Part shown: positions 43,890 to 53,313 of the stretch, piece by piece
Layout: the number at the start of each line of letters is the position of its first letter
How positions within the stretch are numbered: the first letter of the stretch is position 1
Origin: Pedobacter sp. HDW13
GTDB taxonomy: Bacteria > Bacteroidota > Bacteroidia > Sphingobacteriales > Sphingobacteriaceae
Direction of reading: 5' to 3'
Length of the DNA stretch: 64,000 nucleotides
NCBI RefSeq assembly: GCF_011303555.1
Contig: NZ_CP049868.1
Location: forward strand, 1,922,001-1,986,000
Notes under the pieces: generated by a model
Told to the model about the DNA's origin: nothing
The model's database searches: none
What the model saw: only the letters and a program-made list of their open reading frames with translations
Position numbers and translations under genes: made by a program

Positions 43890-46064
43890 ATGTTAAGAAG
43901 AATATTTTTTGTAATTTTTACTGCAGCAGTACTTGCTTGTCATGCTGCACCTAAAACTCAGCCAATGGTTGAGGGTGTTACGAATGTGAAACCAGATGAG
44001 CAACAACAACTCGTTATTAAAGAAGTTGTTAATTTAATTGAGAGCTACAATTACAAAAAAATTCAGGTCAACGATTCTATATCTTCGCTTATTTTAGATA
44101 AGTATATCAAATCTTTAGACCCGGGAAGAAACTATTTCCTGGCTACCGATATCAAAGAATTTGAAAAATACAGATATACGCTTGATGATGACTTTAAAAA
44201 CGGTGATTTAAGCGGTCCGTTTTACATCTATAACGTTTACGCAAAAAGATTAAATGAATACTTTACTTATTCTTTGGCGCAGATTAAAACCAAATTCGAT
44301 TTTAACCAAACCGATAGCTACGTTTATGATCGCGAGAAAATGCCTTGGGCTACTACCTCAGCTGCTTTAAACGATACCTGGAAAAAACGTGTTAAATACG
44401 AACTGGTTAACTTAAACCTGGCCGGCACAACAGATACTAAAAACGTAGAAACTTTAACCAAACGTTACCAGAATTTACAATCGCAAACCTCGAAAACCAA
44501 TAATCAGGATGTTTTCCAGATCCTGATGGATGCTTTTACCGAGTCTATAGATCCACATACTAATTATTTTGTGCCGGCAAGGGCTACAGAATTTAATGAG
44601 GAAATGTCGCGCTCGTTCGAAGGTATTGGTGCCCGTTTACAATTGGAAAACGAGGTAGTTAAAATTTCAGAAATTATTCCTGGTGGACCAGCCTTTAAAG
44701 GCAAACAATTAAGCGCTGGCGACAGGATTATTGCTGTAGCACAAGGCGATGGCGAGTTTGTTGATGTCATTGGCTGGAGACTTGACGTAACTGTAACCAA
44801 AATTAAAGGCCCTAAAGGAACCAAAGTACGTTTGAAAGTAATTCCTGTAGGAAAAGAAATGTCGTCTAAGCCAGTAATTATTGAGCTTGTAAGAGAGAAA
44901 ATAATTCTTGAAGACCAATCGGCTAAGAAAAAAGTTAAAACCATTAACTCAAACGGTAAAGATTATAAAATTGGTATCATCTCATTGCCTGCATTCTATG
45001 CAGATTTTAAAGCCGCAAATGCAGGTGATAAAAACTACAAAAGCACCACCCGTGATGTAAGAAAATTGGTTGATTCTTTAAAAAACATCGATAAAGTGAA
45101 TGCTATTGTATTGGATTTACGTGGAAACGGTGGTGGTTCTTTGGTTGAAGCCATTTCGTTAACCGGTTTATTTATCGATAAAGGCCCTGTTGTTCAGGTG
45201 AAAGATTTACGTGGTAAAATAGAAGTAGATGAGGATGAGAATAGCGGTGTAGCCTGGAATGGTCCATTTGGCGTAATGGTAGATCGTTTAAGCGCCTCTG
45301 CATCTGAAATTTTTGCCGGAGCGATTCAGGATTATGGTCGCGGTATTGTAATGGGCAGCCAAACCTATGGTAAAGGTACTGTTCAATCATCAATCGACTT
45401 AAACAAATTGGTAAACCCAAGCATGTTGCAAAGGGTAGCCGGATTAATAGCTAAAGATAAAACTGTTGGTACTTCTCCAAGTTCAGCCAACCCTGCCGAT
45501 ATTAACTTAGGCCAGATTAATTTAACCATGGCTAAGTTTTACCGAGTTGCGGGCAGCAGTACACAGCATAAAGGAGTAACACCTGATGTGGTTTTCCCTT
45601 CTGTGTACCCAATGGATAAAATTGGAGAAGATACTGAGCCATCTGCCCTGCCATGGGATGTGATTGCAAGCTCTAACTTTAAACCAGTAGCCAATTTAGC
45701 TGCTGTTAAGGCGCAACTGATTAAAAACAGTGAGCAACGCATTGCCAGTTCGTTAGATTTTAAATACCTGAAACAAGATATTGCCGAGCTGAAAAAACGT
45801 GATGCTGAAACTTCAGTAACCTTGAACGAAGCTAAGCTTAAAGCAGAGCGCGATGCACAGGAAGCTAAATCGCTTGCCAGACAAAACGAATTAAGAGCAT
45901 TGAGAGGCTTGCCAGCAATTAAAAAAGGGGATAAAATTACGAAACAAGATGCTTTCGATTTTATTGAAGATGAATCATTAAAAGTAATGGGCGATTTTAT
46001 GCAACAATCGGGTAATTATGTAATGAACCTAGGTATCCCTGCTGCAGAAAAAATAAATAAATAA
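43890..46064 (+). CDS. C-terminal processing protease (Prc/Tsp, S41)
   Basis: Envelope protease that degrades proteins by their C-termini. The start at 43890 gives MLRRIFFVIFTAAVLAC, a lipoprotein-type signal with Cys17; an ATG at 43866 is possible but adds acidic residues before the signal. The mature part has a Tsp N-domain, a PDZ domain (about residues 235-320, ISEIIPGGPAFKG) and the S41 catalytic core. Ser470, Asp481 and Lys495 in SASASEIFAGAIQDYGRG...GKGT match the catalytic triad spacing of E. coli Prc. It is 724 residues and single. Confidence 0.92.
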   Translation: MLRRIFFVIFTAAVLACHAAPKTQPMVEGVTNVKPDEQQQLVIKEVVNLIESYNYKKIQVNDSISSLILDKYIKSLDPGRNYFLATDIKEFEKYRYTLDDDFKNGDLSGPFYIYNVYAKRLNEYFTYSLAQIKTKFDFNQTDSYVYDREKMPWATTSAALNDTWKKRVKYELVNLNLAGTTDTKNVETLTKRYQNLQSQTSKTNNQDVFQILMDAFTESIDPHTNYFVPARATEFNEEMSRSFEGIGARLQLENEVVKISEIIPGGPAFKGKQLSAGDRIIAVAQGDGEFVDVIGWRLDVTVTKIKGPKGTKVRLKVIPVGKEMSSKPVIIELVREKIILEDQSAKKKVKTINSNGKDYKIGIISLPAFYADFKAANAGDKNYKSTTRDVRKLVDSLKNIDKVNAIVLDLRGNGGGSLVEAISLTGLFIDKGPVVQVKDLRGKIEVDEDENSGVAWNGPFGVMVDRLSASASEIFAGAIQDYGRGIVMGSQTYGKGTVQSSIDLNKLVNPSMLQRVAGLIAKDKTVGTSPSSANPADINLGQINLTMAKFYRVAGSSTQHKGVTPDVVFPSVYPMDKIGEDTEPSALPWDVIASSNFKPVANLAAVKAQLIKNSEQRIASSLDFKYLKQDIAELKKRDAETSVTLNEAKLKAERDAQEAKSLARQNELRALRGLPAIKKGDKITKQDAFDFIEDESLKVMGDFMQQSGNYVMNLGIPAAEKINK

Positions 46065-46082
46065 GTAGTAATACTTAATCAT

Positions 46083-46123
46083 AAAAAAGCCTATCAGATG
46101 TAAAATTCTGATAGGCTTTTTTT
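46083..46123. terminator. Bidirectional terminator after the S41 protease gene
   Basis: Arms AAAAAAGCCTATCAGA and TCTGATAGGCTTTTTT around an 8-base loop. It serves the S41 gene and, on the other strand, the stomatin-like gene that ends at 46195. Confidence 0.92.
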
Positions 46124-46194
46124 ATTGAAATAAAATTGAAAAATCAGGATAAAACCTGGATATCTAAAGTGTTTTCACTTGTTAACTTTGAGTT

Positions 46195-47127
46195 TTAAGC
46201 CTTTTTAGCATTATTTTGCGATTGTTGCATCGCCATCATTTCTTTCATGGTTTTATTCATGCCTTCAGTGCTTCCATCTAAAAAGATCACATTACCTTCG
46301 CTATACTCAGCAAATTGTTTAATTGCCTCTGTCCACATGGTGAATAAAATTACCGAGGTATCTAAATTGGCTTGTTGCATTTCGTGTGCTGCATTGGTCA
46401 TACCCTTTGCTACCTCTTCTCTAAACAAGGCAATACCCTGACCACGTAACTGGGCAGCTTCGCGTTCGGCAGTAGCAGCAATTTTAATGGCGTTACCATC
46501 TGCTTCAGCAGCCTTGGTTTTAGTAATCAATAAAGCCTGACCCTCGTTTTCTGCGGCTGCTTTTAAGTTATTAGATGCCACTACGCGGCTCATTGAGCGC
46601 ATAATTTCTTCATCAAAAGTAATATCATTTAACTGAAGATCCTGGAGGTGATACCCCCAGCCATCTAAAACCTGGTCAATCTGCTCTTTAACATGTAGTA
46701 CAATTTCATTACGCTGCGCCAATACATTGGCTTGCTTTTGTGTAGCCACGTAAGCCCTTATCGAACCTTCAATGGTTCTAATCAATGCTTGCATTAAGTT
46801 TGTAGCATCAACGAATTTAAAAGCCACATTTTTGATGGTCTCTTCGTCCTGGTTAATTACCGAATACAAAAGCATGGCTTTAAAGTATACATTAGCCTGA
46901 TCTTGCGTAACTGCCTGGAAAGATAATTCTACAGAGCGGTTCTGGATTGAGATACGGGAGTAAATCTGTTCAATTAATGGAATTTTAAAGTTTAGTCCTG
47001 GTCTTAGCAGTCTTTGATATTTACCAAAAACGGTTACAACCGCTATTGTTCCCTGTTTAACGGTTACAAATGAGCTTAACAGGATAATTACCCCGAGCGC
47101 TATGAGAATGTAAAGTGTGTATTGCAT
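46195..47127 (-). CDS. SPFH / stomatin-like membrane-associated protein (slipin)
   Basis: A 310-residue protein with one N-terminal span (YTLYILIALGVIILLSSFV), an SPFH domain (VKQGTIAVVTVFGKYQRLLRPGLNFKIPLIE, VDATNLMQALIRTIEGSIRAY) and a C-terminal coiled coil (NNLKAAAENEGQALLITKTKAAEADGNAIKIAATAEREAAQLRG). It likely forms ring oligomers and organises membrane proteases or transport. QmcA/HflK-type proteins are the closest well-known relatives. It is monocistronic and convergent with the S41 gene. Confidence 0.88.
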   Translation of the reverse strand: MQYTLYILIALGVIILLSSFVTVKQGTIAVVTVFGKYQRLLRPGLNFKIPLIEQIYSRISIQNRSVELSFQAVTQDQANVYFKAMLLYSVINQDEETIKNVAFKFVDATNLMQALIRTIEGSIRAYVATQKQANVLAQRNEIVLHVKEQIDQVLDGWGYHLQDLQLNDITFDEEIMRSMSRVVASNNLKAAAENEGQALLITKTKAAEADGNAIKIAATAEREAAQLRGQGIALFREEVAKGMTNAAHEMQQANLDTSVILFTMWTEAIKQFAEYSEGNVIFLDGSTEGMNKTMKEMMAMQQSQNNAKKA

Positions 47128-47215
47128 AATTAGATTTTTTTATGAAGTTATAAAAATTCATACAAACTCCATCAGGCATTTTGTAGCTTTAAGTTTTCTA
47201 ACTAACTTATTAACA

Positions 47216-49258
47216 ATGAAAATTAAACTAATCTTTGCTGCTGCCGGCTCTTTACTGTTTGCTGCGTGCCAAAATAAACAACATCAAGATGCGGATGTTG
47301 TGACTAACCGCTCTGAATTTTTTGATAAAGCTGGGATGGACACTACGGTAAAACCCGGGGATAATTTTTTCTTATATGCCAATGGCAAATGGATAAAAAA
47401 CACCGAAATCCCAAAAACAGAAACCGGTTGGGGCTCATTTTATACGCTATATAACGACAACCTTAAAAATCTGAATAAGATTCTCGAAAATGCTTCGACA
47501 GCAGGTGCGACAAAAGGGAGTGTAGAACAAAAAGTGGGCGATTTTTACGCCAGTGGTATGGATACATTGACCATAGAAAAATTAGGTATTGATCCCATAA
47601 AACCACTTTTGGCTAAAATAGATGGCATTAAAAATGATAAAGATTTAATCAGTTTTATTGCTGATGGCTATAAAAAAGGGGAAGGAGATTTATTGGGATT
47701 TAGTGTAGATCCGGACGATAAATTAAGTACAAAAAACGCATTATCATTTTCACAAGCCGGCTTAACCTTGCCTGATCGGAGTTATTACTTAGAACAAGAT
47801 GAAAAGGCAAAGAAAATCAGAGCTGAGTACACCAAATACATCACAAAAATTTTTAGCCTGGCAGGCGATTCGGTAAATGCAGCCAAATACGCTGAAAATA
47901 TTTTAAAACTTGAAACAAGCATTGCCCAATCGCATTCTACCCCGGTTCAATTACGTGATCCACAGAAAAACTATAATAAAATGACAGTGGCTGATTTTCA
48001 GAAACAGACCCCAAACATCGAATGGACATCTGTTTTGAGCAAATTGGGCACTAAAACTGATACTGTTATTGTTCGACAGCCAAAATACTATCAGGCTTTA
48101 TCAGCACTGGTAAAAAGTCAGCCAATAGAAATCTGGAAGGAAAAGCTAAAATTTGATGCTTTAAGCAGATCTGCAAATTCATTTACCAAGAAGTTCAGAG
48201 ATGCTAAATTCGACTTCTTCTCTAAAACACTTTATGGACAGCAAGCCCCTACCGAAAGGTGGAAAGCCATTGTAAATGCTACAGATCGAAGTCTGGGCGA
48301 GCTTTTGGGCCAATTATACGCCGAGAAATATTTCAAGCCTGAAGCCAAAGAACGCATGTTAACTTTGGTAAACAATTTACAAAAAGTGTATGCAGAAAGA
48401 ATCCAGAAAGTAGACTGGATGACAGTGGAAACCAAAAAGAAGGCATTAGAAAAATTAAACGCATTTATTAAAAAAATCGGCTATCCAGATAAGTGGAAAA
48501 AATATGACGATGTTGAAGTTTCGAAAAATACTTATTATGCAAATCTCCAATCGGCAAATAAACATGCTTATAAAGAAATGATCGATAAGCTGGGTAAAAA
48601 TGTCGATAAAACAGAATGGGGCATGACACCGCCAACTGTTAATGCCTATTACAATCCATCTTTTAATGAAATTGTTTTCCCTGCGGGCATCCTACAGTTT
48701 CCTTTCTTTGATTTTGCTGCAGATGACGCCATTAATTACGGTGCAATTGGTGCGGTAATCGGACACGAGATGACACATGGCTTTGATGATCAGGGCCGCC
48801 AGTACGATGCTGCAGGTAACTTAAAAGAATGGTGGACCAAAGCCGATGCGGATCAATTTAAAGTTAAAGCAGGTAAAGTAGAAGCCTTTTATAACAATTT
48901 CACTTTGCTTGATAACCAACATGTAAACGGATCGCTAACGCTAGGCGAAAACCTGGCTGATATTGGCGGACTAAATATTGCATATGATGCATTTAAACTA
49001 ACCGAACAAGCAAAAGGCGATAAAAAAATTGATGGCTTTACACCCGATCAACGTTTCTTTTTAAGTTTTGCCCAGGTATGGAGAATTAAAGATCGCGACG
49101 AAAGTATGCGCGTACGCTTAAAAACCGATCCGCATAGTCCGGAAATGTTCCGTGTAAATGGCCCTGTTTACAACATGGAGGCCTTCTATAAAGCATTTAA
49201 TATTCCTGCCACGGCAAAAATGTATGTTGCGCCCGCAAACAGATTAGGTGTGTGGTAA
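47216..49258 (+). CDS. M13 family (neprilysin-like) zinc metallopeptidase
   Basis: A 680-residue lipoprotein peptidase. The ATG at 47216 gives MKIKLIFAAAGSLLFAAC, lipobox Cys18; the longer frame before it is not signal-like. The zinc site is HEMTH at 517-521 with Glu578 in ENLADIGG, and VNAYYNPSFNEIVFPAGILQ is the family's substrate strand. The N-terminal M13 domain begins about residue 45. It probably degrades peptides in the periplasm. It is single and ends in a strong terminator. Confidence 0.92.
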   Translation: MKIKLIFAAAGSLLFAACQNKQHQDADVVTNRSEFFDKAGMDTTVKPGDNFFLYANGKWIKNTEIPKTETGWGSFYTLYNDNLKNLNKILENASTAGATKGSVEQKVGDFYASGMDTLTIEKLGIDPIKPLLAKIDGIKNDKDLISFIADGYKKGEGDLLGFSVDPDDKLSTKNALSFSQAGLTLPDRSYYLEQDEKAKKIRAEYTKYITKIFSLAGDSVNAAKYAENILKLETSIAQSHSTPVQLRDPQKNYNKMTVADFQKQTPNIEWTSVLSKLGTKTDTVIVRQPKYYQALSALVKSQPIEIWKEKLKFDALSRSANSFTKKFRDAKFDFFSKTLYGQQAPTERWKAIVNATDRSLGELLGQLYAEKYFKPEAKERMLTLVNNLQKVYAERIQKVDWMTVETKKKALEKLNAFIKKIGYPDKWKKYDDVEVSKNTYYANLQSANKHAYKEMIDKLGKNVDKTEWGMTPPTVNAYYNPSFNEIVFPAGILQFPFFDFAADDAINYGAIGAVIGHEMTHGFDDQGRQYDAAGNLKEWWTKADADQFKVKAGKVEAFYNNFTLLDNQHVNGSLTLGENLADIGGLNIAYDAFKLTEQAKGDKKIDGFTPDQRFFLSFAQVWRIKDRDESMRVRLKTDPHSPEMFRVNGPVYNMEAFYKAFNIPATAKMYVAPANRLGVW

Positions 49259-49281
49259 GTAAAGATTTTAGTTAAGAAAGT

Positions 49282-49317
49282 AAAAAGTCCATTTCAATTC
49301 AAGAAATGGACTTTTTT
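49282..49317 (+). terminator. Terminator after the M13 peptidase gene
   Basis: Arms AAAAAGTCCATTTC and GAAATGGACTTTTTT around a 7-base loop. Confidence 0.92.
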
Positions 49318-49367
49318 ATTGGGTTAAAACAAAAAGGTTTATTTTTTTGTCTTATCTAAAAAAAATC

Positions 49368-49553
49368 ATGAACGTAAAACGAACTTTTGGGACCATATTA
49401 ACCATTTTGGGTATTATCGGCTTAATTTACGCTGGATATGGCTTTGTTAACCACAGTCAAAACAGCAGAGGCTTGCTGGTTTATGGAATAATCGGATTGA
49501 TTTTCTTTGTATCCGGAATTGGATTGGTAAAGAATACAAAGGATGAGAGTTAG
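49368..49553 (+). CDS. Small two-span membrane protein
   Basis: A 61-residue protein (MNVKRTFGTILTILGIIGLI...) with two hydrophobic spans and a positively charged start. The ATG at 49368 is preferred to a TTG at 49347. Its stop is one base from the stop of the convergent 41-residue frame. It has no recognised domain; similar small Bacteroidota membrane proteins exist. Confidence 0.65.
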   Translation: MNVKRTFGTILTILGIIGLIYAGYGFVNHSQNSRGLLVYGIIGLIFFVSGIGLVKNTKDES

Positions 49554-49554
49554 G

Positions 49555-49680
49555 TTACCCCTTCCTTCTAAATTTTCTCGATAAAACAAATAAGAGAATT
49601 GCCGCACCTACAGCAAGTGCTAAATAAATGCCCTCTTTAAAATTATCGGTTTGGTTTACCTGCAAAATAATAGCAAGCAT
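49555..49680 (-). CDS. 41-residue membrane peptide
   Basis: A short frame, MLAIILQVNQTDNFKEGIYL then a hydrophobic span ALAVGAAILLFVL and basic tail SRKFRRKG. It starts one base after the stop of the 60-residue gene, so the two look like one transcript, which makes both more credible. Function is unknown. Confidence 0.5.
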   Translation of the reverse strand: MLAIILQVNQTDNFKEGIYLALAVGAAILLFVLSRKFRRKG

Positions 49681-49681
49681 A

Positions 49682-49864
49682 TTATTGTTTCTTTTTTTGT
49701 TTAATGATTTGATATTGACTAAAAGCCACTAAACAACCCGCCAGAATAATAACTCCGGCCGACAACAAGTTCTTCGGGTTTTGGTTAATATAATATGCAG
49801 CAGCCAGTACCAGCATCGCAGCTGCAATGCCAATAATGTAATGAAGTATTAGTCCCTTTTTCAT
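49682..49864 (-). CDS. 60-residue two-span membrane protein
   Basis: MKKGLILHYIIGIAAAMLVL, a short loop YINQNPKNLL, and a second span SAGVIILAGCLVAF, ending QIIKQKKKQ. It is a small membrane protein with a basic C-terminus, followed after one base by the 41-residue frame. Function is unknown. Confidence 0.6.
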   Translation of the reverse strand: MKKGLILHYIIGIAAAMLVLAAAYYINQNPKNLLSAGVIILAGCLVAFSQYQIIKQKKKQ

Positions 49865-49908
49865 ACAGCAAATATTCTGAAATAAACTGAGATTGATGTC
49901 GGAGAAAA

Positions 49909-51009
49909 TTAATCTTTTAAACTGATTTTATTATTCTCGAATTTTAGCTGATGACCAATAAAATCAATATCTGTTAATTCCTTAATCCGCTTAAAAGCCC
50001 TATGGTTATCATCAATGGTTAAGCGGTTAACTTTATCCTGCTGAACAGATACCACATCAGCGTACAGAAAATCGCCCTTTGCGTTAATCTTAAGCTGAAG
50101 TAGAGGCGCAATTCCGTTATTACCTTTTAAGCTGAACATGCCATAAGTACAGAAATTACCCAAACTGTAGGCGATAAATTTGTTTTTATACACCTCAACT
50201 GCCCGGGTTACATGCGGACCATGTCCCAAAACCACATCGGCACCAGCATCAATTACCGCATGTGCAAAAGCATAAACATTGCCTCTGTTTTCTTTGTAAA
50301 AGATTTCATTTTTGCGTGGCACATGTTCAAAACGGGCACCTTCGCCACCACCGTGAAAAGACACAATTACAATATCGGCCATAGTTTTTAAGCGCGATAC
50401 CAGTGCCTTAGCACTATCAATCTTATTTATAGATACCGTATTTTCGTTCGGGGCAAAAGCACAAAACGCATATTTAACACTGTCTTTTTCAAAAATTTGG
50501 AAGGGCTTGTTTACCTGTCCGGCGTAATGAATCTGTAAGGAATCTAAAATCCGTGCAGTATTTTTTCTTCCCCTTGCATCAAAATCGCCTACATGGTTAT
50601 TGGCAATGCTCAGTACATTAAACCCTGCTTTTTTATAGATCGCGGCATAACGTTCGGGCATCCTGAAAGCGTAACAGCTATTTGGGTTAATGCCATTGCA
50701 TTTATTAGAGTTCCCCGAATTCAGGAAACAACCTTCCAGGTTTCCAAAAACAATATCGCCTTTAAGCAAACTATCTACAGCCTGAAAGCTATTTACAGCA
50801 TCATCGGAAGGAAGGTTCATTTTTGAAGGGAAAGCCGACCCCAGCATAATATCGCCAACAGCAGTGATTGAAATCGTATCTTTTAACTTTCTAATCACCG
50901 TATCTTGTTTGACTGCAGGCGTAGTAATAACCTGAGCATTGTTGCTGGTACAACTGATTAAAATTATAAGAACAAAGGGAAAAATTAAGATTGTGTTAAT
51001 GAGCTTCAT
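49909..51009 (-). CDS. CapA family (PgsA-like) lipoprotein
   Basis: A 366-residue predicted lipoprotein (MKLINTILIFPFVLIILISC, Cys20). The CapA metallophosphatase-like domain has TAVGDIMLGSAFP near the start, VFGNLEGCF, SIANNHVGDF, IVSFHGGGEG and VVLGHGPHVTRAVEVYKNKFIAYSLGNF, which are the family's metal-binding motifs. CapA proteins act in poly-gamma-glutamate or capsule export in some bacteria; no other such gene is here, so the role is open. The upstream side holds a REP-like repeat. Confidence 0.88.
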   Translation of the reverse strand: MKLINTILIFPFVLIILISCTSNNAQVITTPAVKQDTVIRKLKDTISITAVGDIMLGSAFPSKMNLPSDDAVNSFQAVDSLLKGDIVFGNLEGCFLNSGNSNKCNGINPNSCYAFRMPERYAAIYKKAGFNVLSIANNHVGDFDARGRKNTARILDSLQIHYAGQVNKPFQIFEKDSVKYAFCAFAPNENTVSINKIDSAKALVSRLKTMADIVIVSFHGGGEGARFEHVPRKNEIFYKENRGNVYAFAHAVIDAGADVVLGHGPHVTRAVEVYKNKFIAYSLGNFCTYGMFSLKGNNGIAPLLQLKINAKGDFLYADVVSVQQDKVNRLTIDDNHRAFKRIKELTDIDFIGHQLKFENNKISLKD

Positions 51010-51024
51010 TAGGTCTTTATTGTA

Positions 51025-51116
51025 GTCGTCATCTCGACTGGAACCTAGAGATCTAATCTCAACTGGTTTCCCGAATACGTTTCACCCGATAGCTATCGGG
51101 TTCGCTCGAAATGACG
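51025..51116. repeat. REP-like palindromic element C
   Basis: Begins GTCGTCATCTCGACTGGAAC and ends TTCGCTCGAAATGACG, an inverted repeat of the same family as 36365-36468. An inner perfect 18-base palindrome ACCCGATAGCTATCGGGT lies at 51084-51101. Confidence 0.75.
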
Positions 51117-51134
51117 GCTTGGGTTGTAGTAAAC

Positions 51135-51165
51135 AAAAAATCCTCCAAAATTTCTTCGGGAGGAC
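51135..51165 (-). terminator. Terminator after the C40 peptidase gene
   Basis: Minus-strand arms TCCTCC and GGAGGA around a 12-base loop, followed by six T. Confidence 0.8.
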
Positions 51166-51219
51166 TGTATATTTTAAGCTTTGAGAATTATAAACTGATA
51201 ACTGTAAACTGCGATCTGA

Positions 51220-51777
51220 TTATTCTACCGTAAATTCCTTCTTAAACGATTCCAGTACACGCCCGCCCTTGTAAAAATAACGGCTGTAATAAGGCTCGTT
51301 CAGGTTACTGATTACTACTCCACGAGAACTTGATGCATGTGCAAACCTGTTATCGCCCAGGTAAATACCAACATGTGAAATACTTCTGCTTTTGATCTTA
51401 AAGAAAACCAGATCACCTTCTTTTAAATCTTCTTTAGATAAGGGATCAACCATGCTAAAAATATCGCGAGAATTTCTTCTGATAGTAGTGTTGAAAACTT
51501 TATCGTAAATCGCTTTAGTAAAAGCAGAGCAATCAATGCCTCTTTTAGTATTTCCGCCATAACTATATGGCGTTCCGATCCATTCGTATATAAATTTGTA
51601 TAGCTTTAAATTCGAAGTCGCATCTACTGCAACACCCATTACTTGCGAGAAATACTGCGATGCAAGATTATCAGGGTCATTTAATTCTTTACCAGATTCT
51701 TTTGTTTTAGTTTGCGCAAATGCTGCTGAGAACGTGCAAATAGCGATTAGAGTAGAAAACAAAAATTTTTTAATCAT
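51220..51777 (-). CDS. NlpC/P60 (C40) cell-wall peptidase, exported
   Basis: A 185-residue secreted peptidase with signal peptide MIKKFLFSTLIAICTFSAAFA. The C40 triad is Cys83 (GIDCSAFTKAIY), His135 (SHVGIYLG) and His147 (FAHASSSRGV). It cleaves peptide cross-bridges or stems of peptidoglycan. YSYGGNTKRG precedes the Cys as usual. A consensus promoter lies 69-100 bases upstream. It is single. Confidence 0.92.
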   Translation of the reverse strand: MIKKFLFSTLIAICTFSAAFAQTKTKESGKELNDPDNLASQYFSQVMGVAVDATSNLKLYKFIYEWIGTPYSYGGNTKRGIDCSAFTKAIYDKVFNTTIRRNSRDIFSMVDPLSKEDLKEGDLVFFKIKSRSISHVGIYLGDNRFAHASSSRGVVISNLNEPYYSRYFYKGGRVLESFKKEFTVE

Positions 51778-51845
51778 GTTATACAGTTATGTTTGGGTAT
51801 TCACTTACACATTAACGTACACCACATGGGCTTATTGTTGGTTGC

Positions 51846-51876
51846 CAAAAGTATTAATTATACAAATGTTATCCAA
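51846..51876 (-). promoter_or_regulatory. Promoter of the C40 peptidase gene
   Basis: On the minus strand TTG (51874-51876), 20-base spacer, TACTTTTG (51846-51853). The predicted start leaves a leader of about 60 bases before the ATG at 51777. The remaining 51877-52252 region shows no gene or clear repeat. Confidence 0.55.
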
Positions 51877-52252
51877 ATGTTAGATGTTAAAAAGTAAAAG
51901 TTATTAACATTTCTGTTTTAATACGCTCCTTTTTAAGTTAAATAATTGCTAGAAAATCATCTTTTGTCACAAAAATTTTTCTTTTCTAAAGCCTGGCTTA
52001 AAAGCAAAAAGTGGCAATATTTTAAATTATGTAAATAATGGCATACGCAAAATTAAATTTTAGAATAATTTAATTACAGATTACGATAAAGGGCGTTGTT
52101 TTAATTATAAAAAATCAGCTATAAATCTTTCTAAAAACAGAAAAGGCGATTCCCAATCATATTCAATTGTAAAACAAGTGTTAAATGTAATTTTATGGCC
52201 GGGAATATGATGTTTTTACACTCGAAAGTGCCAAAAATTACAATAAAAAAAT

Positions 52253-52260
52253 TAGATTTG
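52253..52260 (+). promoter_or_regulatory. -7 box (TAGATTTG) of the pdhA-pdhC operon
   Basis: Matches TAnnTTTG, 27 bases before the ATG at 52288. Codons upstream of 52288 would therefore not be transcribed, supporting that start. No -33 TTG is seen. Confidence 0.5.
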
Positions 52261-52287
52261 CTGTCGCAAAAAAACAAATACCCTAAA

Positions 52288-53283
52288 ATGAGTGCAGTAG
52301 AAATAAATAAAGATACCTGGTTAAAGTGGTTTGAGTCGATGTTGCTGATGCGCAAGTTCGAAGAAAAAACTGGCCAGTTATATGGACAACAAAAAATACG
52401 TGGCTTTTGTCATTTATACATTGGACAAGAAGCTGTAGTTGCAGGTGCAATATCTGCGATGCAAAAAGGCGATTCGATGATTACAACTTACCGTGATCAT
52501 GCTCATGCTTTGGCTTTAGGCGTTAGTGCAGATAGCATTATGGCCGAAATGTATGGTAAAGCTACCGGCTGTTCTAAAGGTAAAGGTGGTTCAATGCACA
52601 TGTTCAGTAAAGAGCATAACTTTTATGGTGGCCACGCCATTGTTGGAGGTCAGATTCCACTAGGTGCTGGTGTTGCTTTTGCAGAAAAATATAAAGGAAC
52701 AGATAATGTTAACATTTGTTACATGGGCGATGGCGCTGTACGTCAGGGTGCATTAAACGAAACGTTTAACATGGCCATGTTGTGGAAACTACCTGTAGTT
52801 TTTGTTTGCGAAAACAATGGTTACGCAATGGGTACTTCGGTACAACGTACTACCAACATGACCGATATTTATAAAATTGGTTTAGGTTTCGATATGCCTT
52901 GTGCTCCTGTTGACGGAATGGATCCTGTTGCAGTTCACAATGCAATGGACGAAGCCATTCAACGTGCGCGTAAAGGTGAAGGACCAACTTTCTTAGAAAT
53001 GAGAACTTACCGTTACCGTGGGCATTCAATGTCAGATCCGGCAAAATACCGTACTAAAGAAGAGTTAGAAGATTATAAAGCAAAAGATCCTGTTGAGTTT
53101 GCAAGAGAAACTATTTTGAAAGAAAAGTATGCAGACCAGGCCTGGATTGAAGAAGTAGAAGCTAAAGTTAAAGCTACGGTAGATCAGGCAGTGAAATTTG
53201 CTGAAGAATCTCCTTGGCCAGAGGCATCTGAGTTATACAAAGATGTATATGTAACTGAGAACTACCCTTACGTAATGGACTAA
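52288..53283 (+). CDS. pdhA: Pyruvate dehydrogenase E1 component subunit alpha
   Basis: Decarboxylates pyruvate with TPP in the pyruvate dehydrogenase complex. It is 331 residues from the ATG at 52288 (MSAVEINKDTWLKWFESMLL). GGSMHMFS and the TPP motif CYMGDGAVRQGALNETFN with VFVCENNGYAMGTS are diagnostic, and YRYRGHSMSDPAKYR is the phosphorylation-loop region. The E1 beta gene is not in the window; E2 follows after 30 bases. Confidence 0.94.
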   Translation: MSAVEINKDTWLKWFESMLLMRKFEEKTGQLYGQQKIRGFCHLYIGQEAVVAGAISAMQKGDSMITTYRDHAHALALGVSADSIMAEMYGKATGCSKGKGGSMHMFSKEHNFYGGHAIVGGQIPLGAGVAFAEKYKGTDNVNICYMGDGAVRQGALNETFNMAMLWKLPVVFVCENNGYAMGTSVQRTTNMTDIYKIGLGFDMPCAPVDGMDPVAVHNAMDEAIQRARKGEGPTFLEMRTYRYRGHSMSDPAKYRTKEELEDYKAKDPVEFARETILKEKYADQAWIEEVEAKVKATVDQAVKFAEESPWPEASELYKDVYVTENYPYVMD

Positions 53284-53313
53284 TATTAATAAGATTTCAA
53301 TTAATTAGATATA

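Noticed and set aside
51596..51883. 95-codon plus-strand frame
   Set aside because: It is the antisense shadow of the C40 peptidase N-terminus plus promoter sequence.
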